Positions 1-5,506 of a stretch of 7,730 bases of DNA are shown here, piece by piece; the stretch's first letter is position 1, and every line of letters starts with the position of its first letter. The notes beneath the pieces were generated by a model, which saw only the letters and a program-made list of their open reading frames with translations, ran no database searches and was not told the origin of the DNA. The stretch covers positions 1 through 7,730 of the forward strand of contig WLIH01000106.1 of the NCBI GenBank assembly GCA_009702305.1, in the 5' to 3' direction. This DNA comes from Actinomycetota bacterium. GTDB lineage: Bacteria; Actinomycetota; Actinomycetes; Propionibacteriales; Nocardioidaceae. Both the position numbers and the translations under genes were made by a program.

Positions 1-654
1 GGGCCGCGGGTCGGCTGCCAGCATGTACGACGGGAGCTCGCGCACGCGAGTCTGGTCCCACGGCCTGGTCCAGCCCAGGTAGTCGAAGAGCCGGGCGATG
101 ATGCCGCCGGTGAAGCCCCACAGGATGACGTCGCGCTCGGGTCCGATCAGGAAGCCGGGGCTCTCGAAGCCGCGCGGGTGACGCACCTGCACCCGGTTGT
201 CCGGGTCGAGCAGGTGGCTGATCGGCACCTGGTGGATCGCGTGCACCTCCTCGCGGCTGGCGATGCGCACCTCGCCGGGTCGGGCCCACCAGCCGAGGAT
301 CGGCGTCACCGCGAAGTTGCTGGGTGGCAGCCAGAGCTCGGGCAGCCGGCCGAACACCTCGACCGACGCCGGATCGAGCCCGACCTCCTCCTCGGCCTCG
401 CGCAGCGCCGCCTGCTCGACGCTCTCTCCCGCATCCAGCGAGCCGCCGGGGAAGGACACCTGACCCGGGTGGGAGCGCATGTCGTGGGCACGCTCGGTGA
501 GCAGCAGCTCGCCGCCGTCGGCCCCGTCCGCGAACAGGATCAGCACCGCGCCCGGCCGGGCACTGCCGTCGGCCGGCGGCACGAACTTGGTCAGGTGGTC
601 GGCCGAGATCGACGCGGCGCCCGCCTGCACGGGCGCCAGCCAGTCGGGGATCAC
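1..654 (-). CDS. Nudix hydrolase, CoA pyrophosphatase type (NudL-like), C-terminus cut by the window edge
   Basis: Reads as an open frame of 218 codons from a GTG at 654 to the left edge, so the C-terminus and stop lie outside. The family hydrolyses the diphosphate of coenzyme A or acyl-CoA in the cytosol, giving phosphopantetheine and 3',5'-ADP. Two adjoining signatures are visible. Residues 51-71 match the CoA-Nudix (UPF0035) pattern, with LLTER followed by RSHPGQVSFPGG. The Nudix box follows at residues 71-93 (G71, E77, R85-E86, E89-E90, G92, L93), and its metal-binding glutamates are intact. The GTG start overlaps the TlpA-like stop by four bases (GTGA, 651-654). No Shine-Dalgarno is evident, so translational coupling is likely. 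M. tuberculosis has the equivalent gene (Rv3672c) in the same position, followed by the serine protease gene marP, which would be expected just outside this window. The CoA substrate is inferred from the signature. Confidence 0.93.
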   Translation of the reverse strand, partial: MIPDWLAPVQAGAASISADHLTKFVPPADGSARPGAVLILFADGADGGELLLTERAHDMRSHPGQVSFPGGSLDAGESVEQAALREAEEEVGLDPASVEVFGRLPELWLPPSNFAVTPILGWWARPGEVRIASREEVHAIHQVPISHLLDPDNRVQVRHPRGFESPGFLIGPERDVILWGFTGGIIARLFDYLGWTRPWDQTRVRELPSYMLAADPRP

Positions 655-1253
655 AGGTCCAGACCCAGGTGCTCGTCGACGAGGCCGACCAGCTCGTCGG
701 CCGAGGTCACGCCACCGGTGTGTTGGCCCACGACCTCGCCGTCAGCGTCGACGAAGGCGAGGTAGGGCAGCCCACGGACGCCGACGAACTGGTCGGTCTC
801 CTGCAGGTCGCCGCCCGGGTCGGCCAGCATCGGGAAGGTCACGCCGCGCTTCGCGACCTGCTCGAGCGCGACGCCGGGGTAGAGGTCGAGGTAGTCGATG
901 CCGAGGACCGGCACGGCGTCGCCGTGCTGCTCGTAGAAGTCCTGCAGCGCCGGCATCTCGATGCGGCACGCCGTGCAGTTGGACGCCCAGAAGCTGATGA
1001 TCATCGGGCCCTCCAGACTGGACAGGTCGACGTCCTCGCCGCCGCCCAGGCACGGCAGCGTGACCGCGGGCAGCGCCGTGCTCGCCGCGCCCGGCACGCA
1101 CGGCTCCAGCCCGGTCTCGGCGCGCAGCGACTGCAGCTCGGGGGTGTCGACCTCGATGTCGGAGGGCTGGGGCGCGACCAGCGACGGTGCACCCGAGCAG
1201 GCGGCGAGCAGCAGCGAGGCGAGCGCCAGGCCCACCGCGCGCAGCCCCGTCAC
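651..1253 (-). CDS. TlpA/ResA-like thioredoxin-fold lipoprotein
   Basis: A 200-residue thiol-disulfide protein predicted to be anchored on the outer face of the membrane. The GTG at 1253 is chosen because it overlaps the nth stop (GTGA, 1250-1253), has a Shine-Dalgarno GAGGGG at 1259-1264 five bases upstream, and puts a signal peptide at the N-terminus: Arg5, a hydrophobic run, then a lipobox ending LAAC with Cys19 as the lipidated residue. A longer frame begins at 1328 but would bury this signal. The thioredoxin domain spans about residues 55-200. It has a CTAC active site at 93-96 preceded by FWASN, and a probable cis-proline in GLPYLAF. The usual Trp before the first cysteine is Asn. Two further cysteines, Cys52 and Cys68, lie before the domain core. 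Family members reduce or oxidise exported proteins, often for cytochrome c maturation; the partner here is unknown. It corresponds in position to Rv3673c. Confidence 0.92.
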   Translation of the reverse strand: MTGLRAVGLALASLLLAACSGAPSLVAPQPSDIEVDTPELQSLRAETGLEPCVPGAASTALPAVTLPCLGGGEDVDLSSLEGPMIISFWASNCTACRIEMPALQDFYEQHGDAVPVLGIDYLDLYPGVALEQVAKRGVTFPMLADPGGDLQETDQFVGVRGLPYLAFVDADGEVVGQHTGGVTSADELVGLVDEHLGLDL

Positions 1254-1960
1254 GCCCGCCCCTCGGTCTTGACCAGCGCGGCCGCGGCGACCGGATCGGT
1301 CGGTCCCTCGCCGTACGCCGGGCACCACCGCGCGACCGGGCAGGCGCCGCAGGCGGGCTTCTGCGCGTGGCAGATCCGGCGCCCGTGCCAGATCAGGTGG
1401 TGGCTGAGCATCGTCCAGTCGCGTCGGGGGAAGAGCGCCCCGACCGCGTGCTCGACCTTGACCGGGTCGGTCTCGTCGGTGAGGCCGAAGCGGCGCGAGA
1501 GCCGGCCGAAGTGCGTGTCGACCGTGATGCCGGGCACGCCGAAGGCGTTGCCGAGCACGACGTTGGCGGTCTTGCGGCCCACGCCGGGCAGCTTCACCAG
1601 GTCGACGAGGCGCGGCGGCACCTGTCCGCCGTGCTCCTCGACCAAGGCGGCGCTGAGCTTGAGCAGCGATTCGGTCTTGGCGCGGAAGAACCCGAGCGGA
1701 CCGATGATCTCCTCGAGCCGCTCGCGGTCGGCGGCCGCCATCGCCGCGGCGTCGGGGTAGGCCGCGAAGAGCGTGGGCCGCACCGCGTTGACCCGCTTGT
1801 CGGTGGTCTGAGCCGACAGCACGGTCACCACGAGCAGCTCGAAGGGCGAGTCGAAGTCGAGCTCGCAGCGGGCGTCGGGGTAGCGCTCGGCGAGCGCGCG
1901 GTCGATCTTGCGGGCACGGCGGACGAGTCCGGTCGGGGTCTCGTCGGGGGGCACCGGCAC
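1250..1960 (-). CDS. nth: Endonuclease III (DNA glycosylase/AP lyase)
   Basis: A 236-residue cytoplasmic base excision repair enzyme. It removes oxidised pyrimidines and cleaves the abasic strand by beta-elimination. The helix-hairpin-helix reads LPGVGRKTA, with catalytic Lys130, followed by VDTH with catalytic Asp148. The C-terminal 4Fe-4S loop is complete: Cys197, Cys204, Cys207 and Cys213 (C-x6-C-x2-C-x5-C). All these positions are offset by exactly ten from E. coli Nth (K120, D138, C187, C194, C197, C203). Length is normal for an actinobacterial Nth. It is the first gene of the minus-strand operon nth, TlpA-like, Nudix, and is divergent from crp, as in M. tuberculosis (Rv3674c). The outermost GTG at 1960 is used here. 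A second in-frame GTG two codons later, at 1954, may be the true start because TACGCT at 1961-1966 resembles a -10 element exactly six bases before it. The difference is only two residues. Confidence 0.97.
   Translation of the reverse strand: MPVPPDETPTGLVRRARKIDRALAERYPDARCELDFDSPFELLVVTVLSAQTTDKRVNAVRPTLFAAYPDAAAMAAADRERLEEIIGPLGFFRAKTESLLKLSAALVEEHGGQVPPRLVDLVKLPGVGRKTANVVLGNAFGVPGITVDTHFGRLSRRFGLTDETDPVKVEHAVGALFPRRDWTMLSHHLIWHGRRICHAQKPACGACPVARWCPAYGEGPTDPVAAAALVKTEGRA
1259..1264 (-). promoter_or_regulatory. Shine-Dalgarno of the TlpA-like gene
   Basis: The minus strand reads GAGGGG here, five bases before the GTG at 1253. It lies inside the nth coding sequence and decides the internal GTG start over the longer upstream frame. 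Confidence 0.65.
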
Positions 1961-1966
1961 AGCGTA
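1961..1966 (-). promoter_or_regulatory. Candidate -10 element of a leaderless nth promoter
   Basis: The minus strand reads TACGCT, fitting the actinobacterial TANNNT -10 pattern. It directly abuts the GTG at 1960 and lies six bases before a second in-frame GTG at 1954. If it is used, transcription would begin at about 1954, on that second GTG. No convincing -35 is visible and no Shine-Dalgarno precedes either GTG. Confidence 0.42.
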
Positions 1967-2028
1967 CGAGACCCCGCCGACAGCCCCGACGGCCCGATCG
2001 AGGGCGCGTCGAGGGGACCGGTGATGCG

Positions 2029-2044
2029 TGTGATCAATTCCACT
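2029..2044 (+). promoter_or_regulatory. Candidate CRP/GlxR binding site upstream of crp
   Basis: TGTGA at 2029-2033, a six-base spacer, then CCACT at 2040-2044. Compared with the CRP/GlxR consensus TGTGA-N6-TCACA, eight of ten defined positions agree; the right half-site is weaker. It ends four bases before the candidate crp -10 hexamer, so a bound regulator would cover the -35/-10 spacer. That position suits negative autoregulation. Function is inferred from sequence only. Confidence 0.45.
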
Positions 2045-2047
2045 GGA

Positions 2048-2053
2048 TAGGAT
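2048..2053 (+). promoter_or_regulatory. Candidate -10 element of the crp promoter
   Basis: TAGGAT fits TANNNT and is one of few AT-richer patches in this GC-rich gap. A weak -35 (TGCGTG, 2025-2030) lies 17 bases upstream. The start point would be near 2060, giving a leader of about 38 bases that contains the Shine-Dalgarno at 2088-2093. Confidence 0.45.
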
Positions 2054-2087
2054 CCATCCGTACGCCTGCGTCCCGCGGGCACGATCC

Positions 2088-2093
2088 AGGAGG
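2088..2093 (+). promoter_or_regulatory. Shine-Dalgarno of crp
   Basis: A consensus AGGAGG four bases before the GTG at 2098. It fixes the crp start and shows that crp has a leadered transcript, unlike several neighbours. Confidence 0.8.
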
Positions 2094-2097
2094 TCCC

Positions 2098-2775
2098 GTG
2101 GACAACGACGTACTCCGTCAGGCGCCGCTGTTCAGCGCCCTCGACGACGAGGCCGCCTCCGCGCTGCACGCGTCGATGTCCGAGACGCGCCTGCGGCGCG
2201 GCGAGGTGCTCTTCCACGAGGGCGACTCCGGCGACAAGCTCTATATCTGCCTCGAGGGCAAGGTGAAGCTCGGCCGCACCTCCGCCGACGGTCGGGAGAA
2301 CCTCCTGGCGATCCTCGGCCCCGGTCAGATGTTCGGCGAGCTCTCGCTCTTCGACCCGGGTCCGCGCTCGGCCACCGTGACCGCCGTGACGGACGCGACC
2401 TTCGCCTCGCTGTCCCACGAGGACCTGCTGCGCTGGCTCGACGGTCGTCCGATCGTGGCCCACGGCCTGCTGACCCAGCTCGCCAGCCGGCTGCGCAAGG
2501 CCAACGACGTGGTCGCCGACCTGGTCTTCTCCGACGTCCCCGGCCGGGTCGCCAAGGCGCTGCTCGACCTCGCCGACCGTTTCGGTCGCACCGCCGACGA
2601 CGGCGTGCACGTGCACCACGACCTCACCCAGGAGGAGCTCGCCCAGCTGGTCGGCGCCTCCCGCGAGACGGTCAACAAGGCGCTCGCCGACTTCGCCGCC
2701 CGCGGCTGGCTGCGCCTGGAGCCCCGCTCGGTCGTCATCATGGACGTCGAGCGACTCTCGCGCCGCGCCCGCTGA
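2098..2775 (+). CDS. crp: Crp/GlxR-family cAMP receptor transcription regulator
   Basis: A 225-residue global transcription regulator, the usual length for actinobacterial Crp. The N-terminal cyclic-nucleotide domain covers about residues 8-125. It has a phosphate-binding cassette at 79-93 (F79-G80-E81-L82-S83, FDPGP, R90-S91-A92-T93). A dimerisation helix follows at about 112-143. The C-terminal winged helix-turn-helix includes [20 protein letters not shown] at 175-194, in which the SRETVNK recognition helix matches M. tuberculosis Crp almost exactly. Gly80, Glu81, Arg90 and Ser91 correspond to the E. coli cAMP contacts Gly71, Glu72, Arg82 and Ser83. In the dimer helix the sequence is K-A-N (134-136), where M. 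tuberculosis has R-T-N and E. coli has T127-S128, so one adenine-contacting hydroxyl is missing. The GTG start has a strong Shine-Dalgarno. The gene is a single unit, divergent from nth and convergent with the MBL-fold gene. It is the counterpart of Rv3676. Confidence 0.97.
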   Translation: MDNDVLRQAPLFSALDDEAASALHASMSETRLRRGEVLFHEGDSGDKLYICLEGKVKLGRTSADGRENLLAILGPGQMFGELSLFDPGPRSATVTAVTDATFASLSHEDLLRWLDGRPIVAHGLLTQLASRLRKANDVVADLVFSDVPGRVAKALLDLADRFGRTADDGVHVHHDLTQEELAQLVGASRETVNKALADFAARGWLRLEPRSVVIMDVERLSRRAR

Positions 2776-2788
2776 CTCCCCGCTGAGG

Positions 2789-2814
2789 CTCGCCCCCGGT
2801 CACCGGCGGGCGAG
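2789..2814. terminator. Hairpin between convergent crp and MBL-fold genes
   Basis: An inverted repeat with eleven base pairs: 2789-2799 pairs with 2803-2814, with C2807 bulged. The loop is three bases (2800-2802), which are the stop codon of the MBL-fold gene. It begins 13 bases after the crp stop. No U-run follows in either direction, so it resembles the GC-rich hairpins without U-tails seen in actinobacteria. A bidirectional termination role is inferred from its position. Confidence 0.45.
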
Positions 2815-3609
2815 GAAGGCGAGCTGGGCCCGCACCGACCACTCGGCCGCGCCCCACAGGGACTCGTCGACGTCGGCGTACACGATCTCGACGACCTGGC
2901 GGGCCAGGGTCTCGTCGTCCGCGTCGGGCCGAGCGACCCCGAGCCGACCCAGCGCGGCCTCGACCTGGGTGAGCCGCTGACGCCGGTGCACCAGGTAGTG
3001 CTCCAGGGTGCCGAGCGCGTCGTCGAGCACCGGGCCGTGGGCGGGGTAGAGGACGTCCACCTCGCCGCCCGTCGCGAGGGCGCGCATCCGCTCGATCGAG
3101 TCGAAGTAGGCGCCCAGCTGGCCATCGGGATGGGCGACGACGGTGGTGCCACGCCCGAGCACCATGTCGCCGGTGAGCAGCGCCCGCTCCGCCGGCAGCA
3201 GCAGCGAGATCGAGTCCGCCGTGTGGCCGGGCGTGGTCAGCACCCGCACCTGCAGACCGTCGACGTCGAGCAGCTCCTCGTCGGCCAGGGGGTCCGCGCC
3301 GACGCAGTACGCCGGGTCGAGAGCCCGCACCGCACAGCCCTTGCGCTCGGCGAGGTCGCGCGCGACCTCGGAGTGGTCGAAGTGATGGTGGGTGAGCAGC
3401 ACGACGGCGACGTCCCCGCTCTGCTCGTCGAGCAGGTCGACGTGACCGTCCTGGATCGGTCCGGGGTCGACGACGATCGAGCGCGACGACCCCGGCTCGC
3501 GCAGCACCCAGGTGTTGGTGCCGTCGAGGGTCATCATCCCGGGGTTGGGGGCCACCAGGCAGCGAGCCCGGTCACCGTAGGTCCCGCCGGCGAAGAGCCC
3601 CTCGCTCAT
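2800..3609 (-). CDS. Metallo-beta-lactamase-fold hydrolase (LACTB2-like, Rv3677c-type)
   Basis: A 269-residue cytoplasmic metallohydrolase of unknown substrate. The zinc site is complete: the H-x-H-x-D-H motif at His74, His76, Asp78 and His79, then His129 (TTPGHT), Asp148 (LTGDM) and His191 (PAHGP). The early segment NPGMMTLDGTNTW is typical of the LACTB2-like branch, which includes RNases, thioesterases and glyoxalase II relatives. The C-terminal 70 or so residues form the helical tail common in this branch. The ATG at 3609 overlaps the upstream Nudix stop by four bases (ATGA). The frame stays open far upstream but has no relation to this fold there. It is the last gene of the four-gene minus-strand operon. 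The name beta-lactamase would mislead, since nothing in the sequence suggests an antibiotic substrate. Confidence 0.92.
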   Translation of the reverse strand: MSEGLFAGGTYGDRARCLVAPNPGMMTLDGTNTWVLREPGSSRSIVVDPGPIQDGHVDLLDEQSGDVAVVLLTHHHFDHSEVARDLAERKGCAVRALDPAYCVGADPLADEELLDVDGLQVRVLTTPGHTADSISLLLPAERALLTGDMVLGRGTTVVAHPDGQLGAYFDSIERMRALATGGEVDVLYPAHGPVLDDALGTLEHYLVHRRQRLTQVEAALGRLGVARPDADDETLARQVVEIVYADVDESLWGAAEWSVRAQLAFLARR

Positions 3610-4475
3610 GCGCGCCGCCTCGCCGCCACCAGGGGCCGCAGCCGGTCGGGCATCGAGAGCGTGAAGCCGTCGTCGAGCGGCTCGACGCTGGGGGTGAACA
3701 TCGCGACCGAGCGCGACGCCGCCACCTCGAGCACGTCCTCCGGGGTCGCGAACTCGCCGACCTCGAGGCAGGTGAGGTATGTCGGCGGCATCAGCGCGAG
3801 CTCGCCGACGTCGGCCTGCTCGGCCGCGTGCCGGGCGGGCAGCCACGTGACCGAGGACGACTCGGTCGAGACGTCGCGGGTGACCTGGCCCTCGGGCAGC
3901 CTCGCGACGAAGAACCACGTGCTGTAGCGCTTCGGCTCGAAGACCGGTGTCAGCCACGCGTCCCAGACCCCGAGCAGGTCGGTGCGCAGCACGAGCCCGC
4001 GCTGGTTGAGGAAGTCGCTCAGCGACAGCTCGCGGGTCTCGAGGGCGACCCGGTCGGCCTCCCAGTCGTCGGCGGTGGTGTCCGCGACGACCGCTTCGTC
4101 CGACGGCCCGGCCAGCAGCACCCCGGACTCCTCGAACGTCTCGCGCACCGCCGCGCACACCAGCGCACGGGCGGTCTCCTCGTCGCAGCCCATCCGGGCG
4201 GCCCACGCGGCCGGCGGTGGACCCGCCCAGGCGACGGCTGCGTCGAAGTCGCGCGGGTCGACACCGCCGCCGGGGAAGACGGCCATGCCGCCGGCGAAGT
4301 CCATCGAGACCTGGCGTCGCAGCAGGTAGACGTCCGGGCCGTGCTCGGAGGGACGCATCAGCACGACCGTGGCGGCGTTGCGCGGCTCGACGGGCGTGCG
4401 TACGCCGTCGGCGTACTCCTGCGCGACGCTCACCACGTGCTCGGGCAGCGGCACCGGGGGCAGCGGGATGCGCAT
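3606..4475 (-). CDS. Nudix hydrolase with an insertion in the Nudix box (NUDT19-like)
   Basis: A 289-residue protein with a recognisable but split Nudix box. AVFPGGGVDPRD at 65-76 supplies the start of the box, with Asp76 where the first glutamate normally lies. The second half, R111-E112-T-F-E115-E116-S-G118, comes 41 residues after Gly70 instead of the usual 14, so about 27 residues are inserted. Such an insertion is known in eukaryotic NUDT19-type CoA diphosphatases, so a CoA-like or other nucleoside diphosphate substrate is plausible but unproven. The region after the box, with FEPKRYSTWFFVA, is also typical of this branch. The ATG at 4475 lies two bases after the RidA stop and the 3' end overlaps the MBL-fold gene, so the gene belongs to the same operon. 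M. tuberculosis has no such gene between its RidA and MBL-fold genes. Confidence 0.88.
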   Translation of the reverse strand: MRIPLPPVPLPEHVVSVAQEYADGVRTPVEPRNAATVVLMRPSEHGPDVYLLRRQVSMDFAGGMAVFPGGGVDPRDFDAAVAWAGPPPAAWAARMGCDEETARALVCAAVRETFEESGVLLAGPSDEAVVADTTADDWEADRVALETRELSLSDFLNQRGLVLRTDLLGVWDAWLTPVFEPKRYSTWFFVARLPEGQVTRDVSTESSSVTWLPARHAAEQADVGELALMPPTYLTCLEVGEFATPEDVLEVAASRSVAMFTPSVEPLDDGFTLSMPDRLRPLVAARRRA

Positions 4476-4477
4476 GC

Positions 4478-4936
4478 TCAGACTTCGACCATGATCTCGA
4501 CCTCGACGGGCGCGTCGAGGGGCAGCACCGCGACACCGACCGCCGAGCGGGCGTGGATGCCGGCGTCGCCGAAGACGTGACCGAAGAGCTCGGAGGCGCC
4601 GTTGGCCACGCCCGGCTGGCCGGAGAAGTCCGGGGTCGAGGCGACGAACACGACGACCTTGACGATGCGGCGCACGAGCGCGAGGTCGCCGATCTCGGCC
4701 TTGACCGCCGCGAGCGCGTTGAGCGCGCACTGCTGCGCGCAGGCGTAGGCCTCCTCCGCGGTGACCTCGGCGCCGACCTTGCCGACGGCCATCAGCTCGC
4801 CCGAGCGCATCGGCAGCTGTCCGGAGGTGAAGACGTGCTGGCCCGACCGCACCGCCGGCACGTAGGCCGCCACCGGCTTCGCGACCTCGGGGACCGCGTG
4901 GCCGAGCTCGGCCAGGCGCTCCTCGGGGGTGGCCAT
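4478..4936 (-). CDS. RidA-family (YjgF/YER057c/UK114) protein, Rv3678c-type
   Basis: A 152-residue trimer-forming cytosolic protein. The family hydrolyses reactive enamines and imines made by PLP enzymes. Key residues can be placed against E. coli RidA: Tyr25 for Tyr17, Arg130 for the carboxylate-binding Arg105, and Glu145 for Glu120, with the same 15-residue spacing between Arg and Glu. TSGQLPM at 37-43 is the typical strand after the N-terminal segment. The protein is some 20 residues longer than classical RidA, the extra length lying around 100-125, so it belongs to a related subgroup and its deaminase activity is likely rather than certain. The ATG at 4936 shares one base with the preceding stop (TGATG) and has no Shine-Dalgarno, so it depends on coupling to the small upstream gene. 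Confidence 0.92.
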   Translation of the reverse strand: MATPEERLAELGHAVPEVAKPVAAYVPAVRSGQHVFTSGQLPMRSGELMAVGKVGAEVTAEEAYACAQQCALNALAAVKAEIGDLALVRRIVKVVVFVASTPDFSGQPGVANGASELFGHVFGDAGIHARSAVGVAVLPLDAPVEVEIMVEV

Positions 4937-5091
4937 CAGGCGACCGGGCGCTTGAAGTAGCCGACGAGGTTCTCCGGGTTCATCCCGGGCGCGACCTGGA
5001 CCAGCTCCCACCCGTCGGCTCCGAAGTTGTCCAGGATCTGCTTCGCGGCGTGCGTGAGGATCGGCGCCGTCAGGTACTCCCACTTGGTCAT
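4936..5091 (-). CDS. Small conserved protein (DUF4177-like, Rv3678A-type)
   Basis: A 51-residue protein of unknown function, first in the operon leading to RidA, Nudix and MBL-fold genes. Features are an N-terminal KWEYLT strand, an amphipathic helix (HAAKQILDNFG), then DGWELVQV and GYFKRPV strands. This beta-alpha-beta-beta pattern with WEY and GWELV is typical of DUF4177 proteins. It has no signal peptide or membrane segment. The ATG at 5091 is preferred over an upstream ATG at 5142 because homologous sequence begins at MTKWEY and because a -10-like TAGGGT sits seven bases ahead. A small gene also precedes the RidA gene in M. tuberculosis (Rv3678A). Confidence 0.85.
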   Translation of the reverse strand: MTKWEYLTAPILTHAAKQILDNFGADGWELVQVAPGMNPENLVGYFKRPVA

Positions 5092-5098
5092 GGCTCGC

Positions 5099-5104
5099 AC
5101 CCTA
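5099..5104 (-). promoter_or_regulatory. Candidate -10 element of a leaderless promoter for the small-protein/RidA operon
   Basis: The minus strand reads TAGGGT, with seven bases between it and the ATG at 5091. Transcription would start at or next to the A of the ATG. No good -35 and no properly spaced Shine-Dalgarno are present. Confidence 0.45.
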
Positions 5105-5144
5105 CTCGTCGCCTCCGTCGCCCTTCCGCGGCGCGGCCGCACAC

Positions 5145-5157
5145 CGGCAGACTGCCG
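5145..5157. repeat. 13-bp perfect palindrome just before the TfoX-domain gene
   Basis: CGGCAG-A-CTGCCG, two six-base arms around one central base, ending two bases before the ATG at 5160. The one-base loop is too short for a hairpin, so a protein-binding site is the better guess. It contains CAGACT, a poor -10 look-alike six bases before the start codon. Confidence 0.4.
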
Positions 5158-5159
5158 TC

Positions 5160-5495
5160 ATGGCCTACGACGAGCACCTCGCCCGGCGGATCCGGGAGTC
5201 GACCGCGCCGCACGGCGCCGCGGTCGAGAAGCCGATGTTCGGCGGGCTCGGCTTCCTCCTCGACGGGCACCTCGCCGTCTGCGCGGGGCACGCCGGAGAC
5301 CTGCTCGTCCGGGTGGCGGCGGCCGACCTCGACGACCTGCTCGTCGACGGTGCGGTCGAGCCGATGACGATGGCCGGGCGTCGGTCGCGGACCTGGGCCC
5401 GGGTCGCCGCGTCCGCCGTCGAGGACGACGACGTGCTCGACCGCTGGGTCGCGCGCGGCGTCGCGAGCGCCCGCGCCCAACCACTCGAACGCTGA
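5160..5495 (+). CDS. TfoX N-terminal-domain protein
   Basis: A 111-residue protein consisting almost wholly of the TfoX_N domain. It starts MAYDEHLARRIRE, followed by EKPMFGGLGFLLDGHLAVC and DLLVRV, and ends with a helix (WVARGVASARAQP). The MFGG segment at 26-29 and the ordered strands are typical of the family. The domain is the N-terminal half of the competence regulator TfoX/Sxy of gammaproteobacteria. Stand-alone actinobacterial copies lack the C-terminal half and have no established role, so competence should not be inferred. The ATG at 5160 has no visible Shine-Dalgarno. The gene is divergent from the small-protein operon (68-base gap) and convergent with the VOC gene (7-base gap). It is not part of the corresponding M. 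tuberculosis cluster. Confidence 0.88.
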   Translation: MAYDEHLARRIRESTAPHGAAVEKPMFGGLGFLLDGHLAVCAGHAGDLLVRVAAADLDDLLVDGAVEPMTMAGRRSRTWARVAASAVEDDDVLDRWVARGVASARAQPLER

Positions 5496-5506
5496 GGCGG
5501 GCTCAG
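5492..5506. terminator. Short hairpin over both stop codons of the TfoX/VOC convergent pair
   Basis: CTGAG (5492-5496), loop GCGGG, CTCAG (5502-5506). The left arm holds the TfoX-domain stop TGA and the right arm holds the VOC stop on the other strand. The stem is only five base pairs with no U-run, so a terminator role is weakly supported. Confidence 0.25.

Noticed and set aside
651..1328. A longer TlpA-like protein starting at 1328
   Set aside because: The extra N-terminus is Arg/Gly-rich, overlaps nth, and would place the lipoprotein signal internally. The GTG at 1253 has a Shine-Dalgarno and a GTGA overlap.
669..1760. A long plus-strand open frame (363 codons) opposite the TlpA-like and nth genes
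   Set aside because: It lies antisense to two genes with complete catalytic motifs and has no recognisable domain; it is a GC-rich shadow frame.
2800..4536. A 578-codon minus-strand frame spanning the MBL-fold and Nudix genes, possibly a fusion protein
   Set aside because: Only the part from the ATG at 3609 resembles a protein family. The upstream part is Arg/Gly/Ala-rich out-of-frame sequence across the Nudix gene, as expected in GC-rich DNA.
5160..5495. Natural competence regulator TfoX/Sxy
   Set aside because: Only the N-terminal domain is present and no competence genes are nearby; the name reflects a domain, not a demonstrated role.
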